Shown piece by piece: positions 1 to 7,982 of a stretch of DNA of 64,000 nt; the first letter of the stretch is position 1, and the number at the start of each line of letters is the position of its first letter. This stretch comes from Paenibacillus camerounensis (GTDB taxonomy: Bacteria; Bacillota; Bacilli; Paenibacillales; Paenibacillaceae), in NCBI RefSeq assembly GCF_000723885.1, contig NZ_CCDG010000057.1:26002-90001 (forward strand). The letters are read 5' to 3'. A model generated the notes under the pieces. It made no database searches. It was not told the DNA's origin and saw only the letters and a list, made by a program, of their open reading frames with translations. A program made the position numbers and the translations under genes.

Positions 1-1288
1 TAACCTTGCCGTTTGCAATGCCTTCCAGCGCAGTTTCCTGGGAGTCGAAGCAGATTGCCGGTCCTTTGTGGTAGCCGCCGACAGAAGCGTCAACTGCACC
101 AACCTTGATGATGGAGCCTTCCGGTGCCAGATTGCCGTACAGGACAGCCAGGCCGCCTACCTCGGAGTAAGGATTCTCCAGCTTATGAATAACGCTGGTA
201 TCCTGAATCTCGTGGCCGCGGACATTCTCGGCCAGTGTTTTGCCGGTAACGGTCATACAGTCACCGAAGATGGCTCCCGGCTTCTTGAGCAGCTCGTTCA
301 GCACGGCGCTTACGCCGCCAGCCCGGTCAACGTCTTCGATGAAGATGTCGGAGGCAGGTGCCAGCTTGGCCAGATAAGGTACGCGGTTAGCCACTTCATT
401 GATGCGTTCCAGCGGATAATCAATTTCAGCTTCTTGAGCCAAAGCCAATGTATGAAGCACGGTGTTTGTCGAGCCGCCCATCGCCATATCGAGTGCGAAG
501 GCGTTGTCCAGTGACTCCTGGGTTACGATATCACGCGGCTTCAGATCAAGCTTGATCAGCTCCATCAGCTGGGTCGCTGATCTGCGGACAAAGTCTCTGC
601 GTTCTTCAGCTACTGCGAGGATTGTGCCGTTACCCGGAAGGGCAAGGCCCATGGCCTCAGCCAGGCAGTTCATGGAGTTGGCTGTGAACATACCCGAGCA
701 GGAGCCGCAGGTAGGACAACCGAATTGCTCAAGCTCCAGCAGCTCAGCATCGTTGATTTTACCGACCTGATGTGCGCCAACGCCTTCGAATACAGAAGTA
801 AGCGAGAGCTTATTGCCCTTGCTGTCTACGCCGGCCTTCATCGGCCCGCCGCTGACAAAGATAGTCGGGATGTTGACGCGCAGGGCGCCCATCATCATGC
901 CCGGGGTGATTTTATCACAGTTGGGAATGCAGACCATGCCGTCGAACCAGTGCGCGGAAACAACCGTTTCCAGTGCATCGGCGATGATCTCGCGGCTTGG
1001 CAGCGAATAGCGCATACCGATGTGGCCCATCGCGATTCCGTCGTCAACGCCGATCGTATTGAATTCAAAAGGAACGCCGCCGGCTTCCCGGATGGCATCC
1101 TTAACGATTTTGCCGAACTCCTGAAGATGTACGTGTCCAGGTACGATGTCGATGTAGGAGTTGCAGACCGCAATAAACGGTTTGCCGAAATCCTCTTCTT
1201 TTACGCCGGCGGCACGCAGGAGACTGCGGTGCGGGGCCCGGTCGAAGCCTTTTTTAATCATGTCTGAACGCATTTTCTTGGCTGCCAT
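1..1288 (-). CDS. ilvD: Dihydroxy-acid dehydratase, 5' part (runs off window)
   Basis: Dehydrates dihydroxy-isovalerate and dihydroxy-methylvalerate to the keto acids that precede valine, leucine and isoleucine; a cytoplasmic Fe-S enzyme. About 429 codons are present and the C-terminal part lies beyond base 1; the family is about 560 residues. The reverse-strand translation begins MAAKKMRSDMIKKGFDR and contains the IlvD landmarks RAPHRSLLRAAG, a Cys in IPNCDK (about residue 124), the PTCGSCSGMF cluster (about 191-200) and GGSTNTVLHTLA. It closely resembles the Bacillus enzyme. ATG at 1288 sits behind a GGGAGGG ribosome site. No other ilv or leu gene is visible here. The leader upstream is structured (see 1371-1507). 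Identification is very secure; only completeness is unknown. Confidence 0.96.
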   Translation of the reverse strand, partial: MAAKKMRSDMIKKGFDRAPHRSLLRAAGVKEEDFGKPFIAVCNSYIDIVPGHVHLQEFGKIVKDAIREAGGVPFEFNTIGVDDGIAMGHIGMRYSLPSREIIADALETVVSAHWFDGMVCIPNCDKITPGMMMGALRVNIPTIFVSGGPMKAGVDSKGNKLSLTSVFEGVGAHQVGKINDAELLELEQFGCPTCGSCSGMFTANSMNCLAEAMGLALPGNGTILAVAEERRDFVRRSATQLMELIKLDLKPRDIVTQESLDNAFALDMAMGGSTNTVLHTLALAQEAEIDYPLERINEVANRVPYLAKLAPASDIFIEDVDRAGGVSAVLNELLKKPGAIFGDCMTVTGKTLAENVRGHEIQDTSVIHKLENPYSEVGGLAVLYGNLAPEGSIIKVGAVDASVGGYHKGPAICFDSQETALEGIANGKV

Positions 1289-1370
1289 AATTACATTCCC
1301 TCCCGAAATTTGTTGAACGGATATAGTGTCGCATTAACGCATTGCAATCCCGAAAGATGCGCATCTGCGG

Positions 1371-1507
1371 TTTATAGAAAGAACGGGGTCCAGCTTCATG
1401 CAGAAGGAGGGCGGAGCCGTTTCTATAAAAAACAATGCCGTATTTAACAGGGTCTAACCAGCCTCCCGAAGCAGGCAGCCAGCCATTGTTATTAGTGAGT
1501 CTATCAT
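1371..1507 (-). promoter_or_regulatory. Structured leader of ilvD, possible attenuator
   Basis: Two inverted repeats lie between the presumed promoter and ilvD. Arms 1484-1490 and 1431-1437 (AACAATG/CATTGTT) enclose a smaller hairpin, and on the minus strand the second arm runs into TTTTTT, as in an intrinsic terminator. Nearer the gene, 1417-1429 and 1371-1386 pair about 14 bases with a small bulge. No T-box sequence (AGGGTGGTACC) is present. This could be a transcription attenuator for a branched-chain amino acid gene. The structure is seen; the function is inferred. Confidence 0.4.
1454..1507 (-). CDS. Possible 17-residue leader peptide of ilvD
   Basis: Reading the minus strand from ATG at 1507 gives MIDSLITMAGCLLREAG and a TAG stop. 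Five of 17 residues are Ile or Leu. The AACAATG arm of the terminator-like stem lies inside this reading frame, so ribosome position could influence folding, as in classical ilv/leu attenuation. The ribosome site is weak (GCAGG about 6 bases upstream), and Bacillales normally use T-boxes and CodY instead, so this may be chance. Confidence 0.2.
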   Translation of the reverse strand: MIDSLITMAGCLLREAG

Positions 1508-1687
1508 AAAAGGCCTGCTTTTTCTACCGGGCAGTGTGAAGTTTGTCGGGTTATGCCGATCAGGCTGTGATCTGGATGCAATCGGTTATTGATAATCCAA
1601 AGTGATTCGGGGATTACGGACAGAACATTATAATGAAGATAAGTTATACGCAGCCCGAAATGAATTGTCTGAAGCTCTGATTAACGC

Positions 1688-1741
1688 ATAAACGCCCGGC
1701 TCCCGGTCAGCGGATAACCGCTTAAGGAGCCAGGCGTTTAT
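1688..1741 (-). terminator. Hairpin terminator after the acyltransferase gene
   Basis: Arms 1688-1703 and 1726-1741 pair almost perfectly (ATAAACGCC-GGCTCC against GGAGCC-GGCGTTTAT), with a smaller hairpin AGCGG/CCGCT inside. It begins 24 bases after the stop of the minus-strand gene. The U-tract is short. Confidence 0.6.
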
Positions 1742-1764
1742 AGTTGCAGGGAATGTGGTGCCTT

Positions 1765-2805
1765 TTAGGGCGTGCGGCGAAGTGCGGCGCGCTGCAGGGT
1801 AATCATCCAGTCCACTGGAGGTTCAACCAGCGGGTGCAGCCAGCGCTTGACGGCCGGCCGGGCCAGCAGCACAGTGCAGAGCACGGCTGCGAGCAGCAGC
1901 AGAACGGCTCCGGCAGCATTGCCGATATAGCTGTAGATTCCTGAGACCGCAGCCAGCCGGACAACAAAGCCGTGGAGCAGGAATACATACAGCGTGCGGC
2001 GGCCCCAGTCGGTCATCCGGCTCATACCGTAAGGCACGAGTCCGAGAAAGGCCAGGGATGCTGCAATCTGCACAGCGTACAGCGCCAGCCGGTAGACACC
2101 TGCATACCATTCTGCAGCGCCAAGCTGCATATAAGTCATATTGCCGTACAGCCACCCAAGCGGCAGCTCGGGGCTTAGCAGGATTAGAACGGCCAGGAGC
2201 ACCAGGGAGGCAGCGGCGGCAGCAGCCTTAACATATTTACGGTATATCCTGGTAAATGCGCCGAAAGAGAAGTGATAGCCGATTACGAAATAAGGCAGAT
2301 AGACAAAGGTGCGGCTGATGCTGAACCAGACGCCGTCCACCTGAAGATAGCCTACCGCTACACCGGCTGTTACAGCAAAGGCAATCTGCGCGGCAGCAGA
2401 CCATTTGCCCATTCCCAGCATCAGCAGGCGCCAGCAGGCATGGCTGGCCAGAAACCAAAGGAGCAGATAAGGTGCGAATACGGAATGATGAATGCCGTCT
2501 ACTTGGAAAAGGGAAGCGTCCATTGCTGAATACAGGGTTTGGAAGATCAGGTATTGCATACCGATTTGCAGGAGTACTTTTCGTCCTGCACCGCCGGCAA
2601 GGGTTTTTTTGGCGAAATAACCGGTTACCAGCACAAACAGCGGCATATGAAAGCTGAAAATCCACATATAAAGCCCGTGCAGGCCGTCCATACGGCTGAT
2701 TAGAGGCTCGATCGCATTGCCGGCAAATACAGTGACGATAAGCATAAAGCGCAGGTTAAGAAAAAAGGCTTCTCCGCGCGACTCCAGCGTGCTTTCCCTT
2801 ACCAT
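1765..2805 (-). CDS. Acyltransferase family 3 membrane protein (OafA/fucose 4-O-acetylase-like)
   Basis: A 346-residue, strongly hydrophobic protein with about ten membrane segments. The N-terminal region (LNLRFMLIVTVFAGNAIEP, then MWIFSFHMPLFVLVTGYFAKK at about 45-66) is the typical start of acyltransferase-3 proteins, in which an N-terminal basic residue and the FHMPLF histidine belong to the active region. Such enzymes move acyl, usually acetyl, groups onto cell-surface glycans at the membrane. The substrate cannot be told from the sequence. ATG at 2805 follows a GGGGG-rich site. It is monocistronic, divergent from the hydrolase at 3002, and ends at a hairpin. Confidence 0.8.
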   Translation of the reverse strand: MVRESTLESRGEAFFLNLRFMLIVTVFAGNAIEPLISRMDGLHGLYMWIFSFHMPLFVLVTGYFAKKTLAGGAGRKVLLQIGMQYLIFQTLYSAMDASLFQVDGIHHSVFAPYLLLWFLASHACWRLLMLGMGKWSAAAQIAFAVTAGVAVGYLQVDGVWFSISRTFVYLPYFVIGYHFSFGAFTRIYRKYVKAAAAAASLVLLAVLILLSPELPLGWLYGNMTYMQLGAAEWYAGVYRLALYAVQIAASLAFLGLVPYGMSRMTDWGRRTLYVFLLHGFVVRLAAVSGIYSYIGNAAGAVLLLLAAVLCTVLLARPAVKRWLHPLVEPPVDWMITLQRAALRRTP

Positions 2806-2897
2806 GACCTAACCCCCAAAGTTGCACTATGCAAAAATTTTAACTTAATTTTAAAATACATGATTTTGTCTTGAATTATTGTGAATTCAATCACAAC

Positions 2898-2911
2898 AGA
2901 AAGCGCTATCA
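2898..2911. promoter_or_regulatory. Candidate CcpA (cre) operator
   Basis: AGAAAGCGCTATCA matches the palindromic cre core TGAAAGCGCTTTCA at 12 of 14 positions. It lies in the divergent region between the acyltransferase and the hydrolase, 31 bases upstream of the hydrolase -35 box, so it could serve either gene. Binding is not shown. Confidence 0.35.
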
Positions 2912-2941
2912 GAGCGGTTATTTGTGGCGATATGTTGAAGG

Positions 2942-2970
2942 TTGTTTGATTTCAGTGATTCCACTATAAT
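2942..2970 (+). promoter_or_regulatory. Sigma-A promoter for the 3002 hydrolase
   Basis: TTGTTT at 2942-2947 and a perfect TATAAT at 2965-2970 are separated by 17 bases, 31 bases ahead of the TTG start. Confidence 0.6.
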
Positions 2971-3001
2971 TTTCGTATGCAGTATTCGGGAGTGAATCTA
3001 A

Positions 3002-3742
3002 TTGAACAAAACGATAAAAAGACGCAGAATTCTCCTGGCACTTGCGGTGTTTCTGGTTATTGCAGGTCTTCTGCTGTGGAGGTATCTGACGCCGTATGCG
3101 CCGGCGCACAATGCCGAAACAGCGCTGCTCTCAGCCGGTGGAATCACTGTGGAGCAGACGGACGGCTGGATTTCCTTTGAACCTGCGGTCATAAGCGGGA
3201 CTGCCGTTATTTTTTACCCCGGCGCGCTGGTAGAAGCGGAGGCCTACGCGCCTCTGGCCAAAAGGCTTGCCGCTGCAGGGCATCCGTTCTACATAGCCAA
3301 AATGCCGTTCAATCTGGCTGTGATCAAGGGGGATGCAGCGGAGGATATCATCCGTGAGCATCCTGAGCAGTCCTTTGTGCTGGGCGGCCACTCGCTTGGC
3401 GGTGTTATGGCTTCGCGTTATGCAGCCGGGCATGAGGAACAGCTTGAGGGTGTCTTTTTTCTGGCCTCTTATCCTGATGAAAAGGGCAGTCTGAAGGACA
3501 CGACGCTGTCTGTCTTATCGGTACTCGGAACAGCGGATACAGTGGTCAACAGGGACAATTACAGTGAAGGCCGCAGCTATCTGCCCGGTAATACTGTCTA
3601 TTTCTCCATTACCGGAGGCAATCACGCCCAGTTTGGCAGCTACGGGCCGCAGAAGGGCGACGGAGAGGCAGCGATTACCGAAGAGGAGCAGCAGACCCGC
3701 ACTGCGCGGGCCATGCTGGATTGGCTGGGCAACCTGCGCTGA
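3002..3742 (+). CDS. Membrane-anchored or secreted alpha/beta hydrolase
   Basis: A 246-residue protein with a basic N-terminus followed by a hydrophobic segment (about residues 9-27, ILLALAVFLVIAGLLLW), so it is exported or membrane anchored. The rest fits a compact alpha/beta hydrolase: a first strand AVIFYPGALV, the nucleophile elbow GGHSLGG (about 127-133), and a late His in GGNHAQFG. The catalytic acid is probably in LGTADTVV. These enzymes hydrolyse esters or similar bonds; the substrate is unknown. A TTG start at 3002 is chosen because GGGAGTG lies just upstream and no in-frame ATG fits. It is followed 30 bases later by the HAD gene and may be cotranscribed with it. Confidence 0.8.
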   Translation: MNKTIKRRRILLALAVFLVIAGLLLWRYLTPYAPAHNAETALLSAGGITVEQTDGWISFEPAVISGTAVIFYPGALVEAEAYAPLAKRLAAAGHPFYIAKMPFNLAVIKGDAAEDIIREHPEQSFVLGGHSLGGVMASRYAAGHEEQLEGVFFLASYPDEKGSLKDTTLSVLSVLGTADTVVNRDNYSEGRSYLPGNTVYFSITGGNHAQFGSYGPQKGDGEAAITEEEQQTRTARAMLDWLGNLR

Positions 3743-3772
3743 TTCCCATAGGCAGCTGAGAGGAGGCGGGTG

Positions 3773-4537
3773 ATGCCGCTACTGCATGTTAACAATCTGG
3801 CTGTACCTTGCCAGTGTATACTATTCGATAAGGACGGCACCTTGCTTGATCTGCTCGCAACCTGGGGAGTGTGGGCTGAGCTGGTGCTGGAGGGGCTGGA
3901 TAATCAGCTGGCGCTCATAAGCGGCAGCCGCCCGGCTGATCTGTCCCGTGTGCTCGGGACCCGGCACGGCGCTGACGGCCGGATGACCGGCTATGACCCT
4001 GCCGGTCCGCTGGCTATGGCGACTGCTGAAGAGACCACCGGTATTCTGGCCTGGCATCTGTACGATGCCGGGGTACCCTGGAACGAAGCTGTAACCCTTA
4101 TAAATAATATTGTCAAAGAGGCGATGAACGGGGTGCGTTCACGGCGCACCGCAGTGCCTCTCCCGGGCCTGCTGCCGTTTCTGCAGCAATGTGCAGCAGC
4201 AAAGCTGAAGCTGGGCGTCGTGACCTCCGACGGATCCAGGACAACCGGCGAACATCTGGAATGGATGGGTATCGCCGGATTTTTTCAGACTATAGTCACA
4301 AGAGACCGTGTCAGGCTTGGCAAGCCGGCTCCGGAGATGGCCGAAACAGCCTGCCGCGAGCTTGGTGTGCTGCCGGAGAATACCGTAATAATAGGTGACA
4401 GCAATGCGGATATGCAGCTCGGTAAGGGTGCCGGCCTGCGGCTGTCCGTCGGGATATCTCCGGAAGGCGGCTCCGGTCATCTGCTGGATGCGGATACGGT
4501 TATCGCCGGTTATCATCAGCTTGCCATTACAGGTTAA
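3773..4537 (+). CDS. HAD-family phosphatase (phosphoglycolate phosphatase-like)
   Basis: A cytoplasmic 254-residue haloacid-dehalogenase hydrolase. Motif I is LFDKDGTLLD (about residues 17-26; the first Asp forms the phospho-enzyme), motif II is VVTSDG (about 147-152), the Lys of motif III is in RLGKPAPEM, and motif IV is IIGDSNADMQLG, which binds Mg. An alpha-helical cap lies between motifs I and II, as in Gph/YcsE-type enzymes acting on small phosphorylated metabolites. AGGAGG at 3761 favours the ATG at 3773 over the GTG at 3770. It sits between two hydrolase-type genes with short spacing, so one transcription unit is likely. The substrate is unknown. Confidence 0.85.
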   Translation: MPLLHVNNLAVPCQCILFDKDGTLLDLLATWGVWAELVLEGLDNQLALISGSRPADLSRVLGTRHGADGRMTGYDPAGPLAMATAEETTGILAWHLYDAGVPWNEAVTLINNIVKEAMNGVRSRRTAVPLPGLLPFLQQCAAAKLKLGVVTSDGSRTTGEHLEWMGIAGFFQTIVTRDRVRLGKPAPEMAETACRELGVLPENTVIIGDSNADMQLGKGAGLRLSVGISPEGGSGHLLDADTVIAGYHQLAITG

Positions 4538-4555
4538 TATCTGCTGAAAGAAAGG

Positions 4556-5308
4556 ATGCGTGTGCTGGCTATGGATAAAGTGCAGACTCTGGTTTCCTGG
4601 ATTAAGAACAGCGGCAATATTGTATTTTTCGGAGGAGCCGGAACCTCGACCGAAAGCGGAATTCCCGATTTCCGTTCTGCAGCAGGGCTGTATCAGTCCG
4701 AGCATAACTCCCCGTATCCGCCTGAGGTAATGCTTAGCCGGCGTTTTTTTATGTCCTCGCCGGACATTTTTTTTGATTTCTACCGCAGTAAAATGCTTCA
4801 TCCGGAAGCTTCTCCGAACGGCGCGCACCGGCTGCTCGCTGAGCTTGAAGGCCAGGGTAAGCTCGAGGCGGTGATTACCCAGAATATTGACGGCCTGCAC
4901 CAGCAGGCGGGCAGCCGTGCCGTATTTGAGCTGCACGGCTCAGTTCACCGCAATCACTGCATGGGCTGCGGGCGCTTTTATCCTGTAGAGGCAATTACGG
5001 GCTCAGCAGATAGTGTTCCGCGCTGCAAGGATTGCGGCGGAATCATCAAGCCGGACGTAGTGCTGTATGAAGAGGAGCTTGATCATGACGTGCTGGTAGG
5101 ATCTGTTGCGGCGATTGCCGCTGCCGATCTGCTGATTATCGGCGGTACTTCGCTGACTGTGCAGCCAGCTGCCAGCCTTATTACTTATTTTAACGGCCGC
5201 CATACCGTCCTGTTGAACGGAGAGTCTACTCCCTATGATCACCGGGCTGACCTGATCATTACTGACCGGATCGGAGAGGTTATGGGAAGGATAATGGAGC
5301 AGCTGTGA
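4556..5308 (+). CDS. NAD-dependent protein deacetylase (sirtuin)
   Basis: Removes acetyl or other acyl groups from protein lysines using NAD. The 250-residue protein is full length for a bacterial sirtuin. The NAD-binding GAGTSTESGIPDFRS motif is at about 27-41, TQNIDGLH at about 108-115, the catalytic His in ELHGSVHRN, and a structural zinc site formed by CMGCG and CKDCGG. GGTSLTVQPAA closes the Rossmann fold. ATG at 4556 lies too close to the AAAGG site (4551-4555); the in-frame GTG at 4562 is better spaced and may be the true start. It follows the HAD gene by 18 bases. B. subtilis SrtN belongs to the same family. Confidence 0.93.
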   Translation: MRVLAMDKVQTLVSWIKNSGNIVFFGGAGTSTESGIPDFRSAAGLYQSEHNSPYPPEVMLSRRFFMSSPDIFFDFYRSKMLHPEASPNGAHRLLAELEGQGKLEAVITQNIDGLHQQAGSRAVFELHGSVHRNHCMGCGRFYPVEAITGSADSVPRCKDCGGIIKPDVVLYEEELDHDVLVGSVAAIAAADLLIIGGTSLTVQPAASLITYFNGRHTVLLNGESTPYDHRADLIITDRIGEVMGRIMEQL

Positions 5309-5402
5309 CACAGCTTAGGGGCAATTACAGATTATAACGGCGGCACAAGGTTTAAAATAGGGTAGTGAAGGAATCAAGGTTAGCGAGAGGCAGGGATCGG
5401 CA

Positions 5403-6407
5403 ATGGTATATGTGGCTAGCGATGAACGTTACGAAATGATGCGTTACAACCGTACGGGGAGGTCGGGCCTCAAGCTTCCGGCAGTTTCGCTGGGGCTGTG
5501 GCATAACTTTGGCGGGATCGACGCCTACGAGAACGGCCGGGAGATGATTACACGCTCGTTTGATCTCGGCATTACCCATTTTGACCTGGCAAATAACTAC
5601 GGCCCGCCTGCAGGCTCCGCTGAGGAGCTGTTCGGCAAGGTGCTGAGCCGTGAGCTGTCGTCTTACCGTGATGAGATGGTGATATCCACCAAGGCGGGAT
5701 ATTATATGTGGCCGGGTCCTTACGGTGACTGGGGTTCGCGGAAATATATGCTTGCCAGCCTGGACCAGAGCCTGAAGCGCCTGGGACTTGATTATGTCGA
5801 TATTTTCTATTCGCACCGCCCGGACCCGGAGACACCGCTTGAAGAGACGATGGCAGCGCTTGACTATGCTGTGCGTTCGGGCAAGGCGCTCTACATCGGA
5901 TTATCGAATTATACGGCGGAGCAGACGGTGGAGGCGATCCGGATTCTGAACAAGCTGGGAACGCCGCTTCTGATCCATCAGCCGCGTTATTCAATGCTGG
6001 ACCGCTGGATCGAAGGCGGACTGCAGCAGGTATTGGAGGAGAACGGGGTCGGCAGCATTGCCTTTACTCCTCTGGCCCAGGGGCTGCTGAGCAATAAGTA
6101 CCTTAACGGGATACCTGAAGATTCACGGGCTGCCGGCCCTTCTGCAGCACTCAATGAGAGCGGGATAACGCCGGAGGTTCAGCGTAAGATCCGTGCCCTT
6201 AACCAGCTTGCTGTTACGCGCGGCCAGAGCCTGGCGCAACTGGCTCTGCAATGGACCCTGCGGGACGGCAAGGTGACCTCGGCATTGATCGGTGCCAGCC
6301 GGATCAGCCAGATTGAGGAGAACATTGCCAGCCTGTCCCATCCGGAATTCTCGCAGGAGGAGCTGGACCGGATCGAAACGATCCTGAAGACCGAGAGCGA
6401 GGTTTGA
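5403..6407 (+). CDS. Aldo/keto reductase, YghZ-like
   Basis: A 334-residue NADPH-dependent TIM-barrel reductase. The start MRYNRTGRSGLKLPAVSLGLWHNFGG (split here only by reading) and the DLANNYGPPAGSAEELFG segment, with the active-site Asp and Tyr, match the YghZ/L-glyceraldehyde-3-phosphate reductase branch. The catalytic Lys is in STKAGYYMWPGPYG. The barrel continues through SHRPDPETPLEE and LIGASRISQIEEN, the C-terminal cofactor-binding element. YghZ reduces methylglyoxal and related aldehydes in E. coli; that role is only inferred here. ATG at 5403 has GAGGCAGGGA upstream; ATG 5436 is an alternative closer to the usual family N-terminus. Confidence 0.9.
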   Translation: MVYVASDERYEMMRYNRTGRSGLKLPAVSLGLWHNFGGIDAYENGREMITRSFDLGITHFDLANNYGPPAGSAEELFGKVLSRELSSYRDEMVISTKAGYYMWPGPYGDWGSRKYMLASLDQSLKRLGLDYVDIFYSHRPDPETPLEETMAALDYAVRSGKALYIGLSNYTAEQTVEAIRILNKLGTPLLIHQPRYSMLDRWIEGGLQQVLEENGVGSIAFTPLAQGLLSNKYLNGIPEDSRAAGPSAALNESGITPEVQRKIRALNQLAVTRGQSLAQLALQWTLRDGKVTSALIGASRISQIEENIASLSHPEFSQEELDRIETILKTESEV

Positions 6408-6890
6408 GCCGTTGTCTGCTGACGGTACCAGGCTTAATAAAAATTTTACATGAAGCACTAAGCTGAATAGCGTGCAGGAGTGTCGTTTATTCGGAAACAG
6501 CCGGAGTTCAGCTATTGTTCAAGAACCGCAGAGACGCTGGCATTTTCGTCCCAAGTATTTAGGTGGATTTGCGCCACTTATTTTAGGTTGAACCGCCGTT
6601 TAGAGCGAAATTAGTATGATTAACTGGCATTTTTCCAGCTAGATTGTTCCAACCCGTGGGGAAGCCAAAATTAGCAGGCGGTTTTCCGCTTAGCTTAATA
6701 AGTGAGCACCTAGTTTTATTCCCGTAAGACCGGTAACCCTGAACGATCTATAATCAGCTTAACCTTAGCCCGTTTCCTGAAAGGAGGCGGGCTGTTGCTC
6801 TACATAAAGACAGGGCTGGCAGACAAGTATAAGAACGGTGGCATGAACCGTGAGCCGCTTAGGGAACGTACCCGGCGGGCAACGGCACGG
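6408..6890. repeat. Gene-free stretch with an imperfect inverted repeat
   Basis: No convincing gene lies between the aldo/keto reductase and the AraC regulator. Arms CACTTATT (6575-6582) with AATAAGTG (6697-6704), and AACCGCC (6591-6597) with GGCGGTT (6677-6683), are nested and define a roughly 130-base imperfect inverted repeat. The segment is more AT-rich than its surroundings. It may be the relic of a small non-autonomous element or an interspersed repeat. A 60-codon reading frame at 6795-6977 overlaps the end of the regulator gene and is not credible. Confidence 0.45.
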
Positions 6891-7748
6891 CTATTTCTCC
6901 CCGTGTCTGGCTGTTACCAGACGGTAGGCAGTCGGGGACTGGGCGCAGAAGCGCTTGAACTGGCGCGAGAAGTATAGTGCATCAGTCAGTCCTACCGAAG
7001 CAGCCACCTGCTCAACAGACAGCTCAGGGCGCTCGCGCAGCAGCTGGCGTGATTTCTCAATGCGCAGCTTAAGCAGGTATGTCACCGGAGAGAGCCCCGT
7101 CTCCTGCTTGAAAATGCGTGACAGATAGGCACGGTTGTAGCCAAGGCTGGCGCACATCTGCTCAATGGATACCGGATGGGCATATTGGGAAGCCATATAA
7201 TGAATCATCTGCTTCACCGTGCGCTTGACCTGGGATTCTGCCCCCGGCAGCCGGGACGCAGAGAGATGGCGTTCCGTTGCTTCGCCAATCACAAGATACA
7301 AGTAGCCGAGCGAAGTAAGGTGGGCGCTATCCTTGTTGGCGTAAAAAGCCTGCATCATCCCTTCAAGCGCAGCAGGGATTACTGTCCCTTCTGCCGTGGA
7401 CAGCACCGGCTGCTGCGGCGCGAAGCCTGCCTGGAGCACGAGGCTGTCGGCACCGGCCCCTGTGAAGGCAGCCCAGCGGTAACGCCAGGGCTGCTGCCGG
7501 TCTGAGACATAGCTGACAAGCTGCCCGGGGTGGATCAGGAAGCAGTCGCCCGGCCCCAGCTCATATTTACGGTGCTCGGTTGTGAACAGGCCGCAGCCGG
7601 ATTCAATGAAGTGAAGCAGGTAATAATCGTAGATTTTGGGGCCGGCCTGATGGACCGGCAGAGTCTGGCTTTCGCCGGCAAACAGCACATGCAGATTCTG
7701 GTTTTCGTAGTATACGGGATTTGATCCTACGGAATAAGTATGTTCCAC
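6891..7748 (-). CDS. AraC-family transcription regulator, likely for the gal operon
   Basis: A 285-residue regulator. The N-terminal half is a cupin-type sugar-sensing domain (YELGPGDCFLIHPGQL at about 63-78). The C-terminal about 100 residues hold two helix-turn-helix motifs: SIEQMCASLGYNRAYLSRIFK, in which the first HTH is read, and LSVEQVAASVGLTDALYFSRQFK, each shown here only by its ends: SIEQ..RIFK and LSVEQ..RQFK. It reads divergently from galK across about 230 bases, so control of galKET in response to galactose or a galactoside is the natural inference, by analogy with MsmR/RafR-type neighbours. A perfect palindrome at 7785-7800 is a candidate operator. Confidence 0.85.
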   Translation of the reverse strand: MEHTYSVGSNPVYYENQNLHVLFAGESQTLPVHQAGPKIYDYYLLHFIESGCGLFTTEHRKYELGPGDCFLIHPGQLVSYVSDRQQPWRYRWAAFTGAGADSLVLQAGFAPQQPVLSTAEGTVIPAALEGMMQAFYANKDSAHLTSLGYLYLVIGEATERHLSASRLPGAESQVKRTVKQMIHYMASQYAHPVSIEQMCASLGYNRAYLSRIFKQETGLSPVTYLLKLRIEKSRQLLRERPELSVEQVAASVGLTDALYFSRQFKRFCAQSPTAYRLVTARHGEK

Positions 7749-7784
7749 GCTGACAGATCCTTTCCATGGGTTAACGCTGTCAAT

Positions 7785-7800
7785 GCCCTGCGTGCAGGGC
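7785..7800. promoter_or_regulatory. Palindrome between the AraC gene and galK
   Basis: GCCCTGC and GCAGGGC (7785-7791 and 7794-7800) form a perfect palindrome with a two-base spacer in the divergent promoter region. It may be an operator or a hairpin in the regulator's 5' leader. Confidence 0.3.
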
Positions 7801-7884
7801 GGCGGCTTCAGAAGCTGAGGTCCTGCCTGAATAAAGTATAACGCGTAAAGTCACATTTATCCATACATTACACACATGATTGCA

Positions 7885-7914
7885 TTATCAGGGCAAGTCT
7901 GATTTTATTATAAT
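7885..7914 (+). promoter_or_regulatory. galK: Candidate galK promoter
   Basis: A perfect TATAAT at 7909-7914 has TTATCA 18 bases upstream, a poor -35 box. A weak -35 would fit a promoter that needs an activator such as the AraC protein. The distance to the galK ATG is 68 bases. Confidence 0.5.
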
Positions 7915-7982
7915 GTAACCATAAAGAACGCAAGCAAGCTTCCAAAGACGCAGCGATACAATGAAAGGATGGAGTGGCATTA

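Noticed and set aside
725..1267. Plus-strand reading frames across ilvD
   Set aside because: They are antisense to a clear ilvD and lack ribosome sites.
6795..6977. 60-codon plus-strand frame at the end of the AraC gene
   Set aside because: Overlaps the regulator's coding end, has an implausible sequence and no neighbour support.
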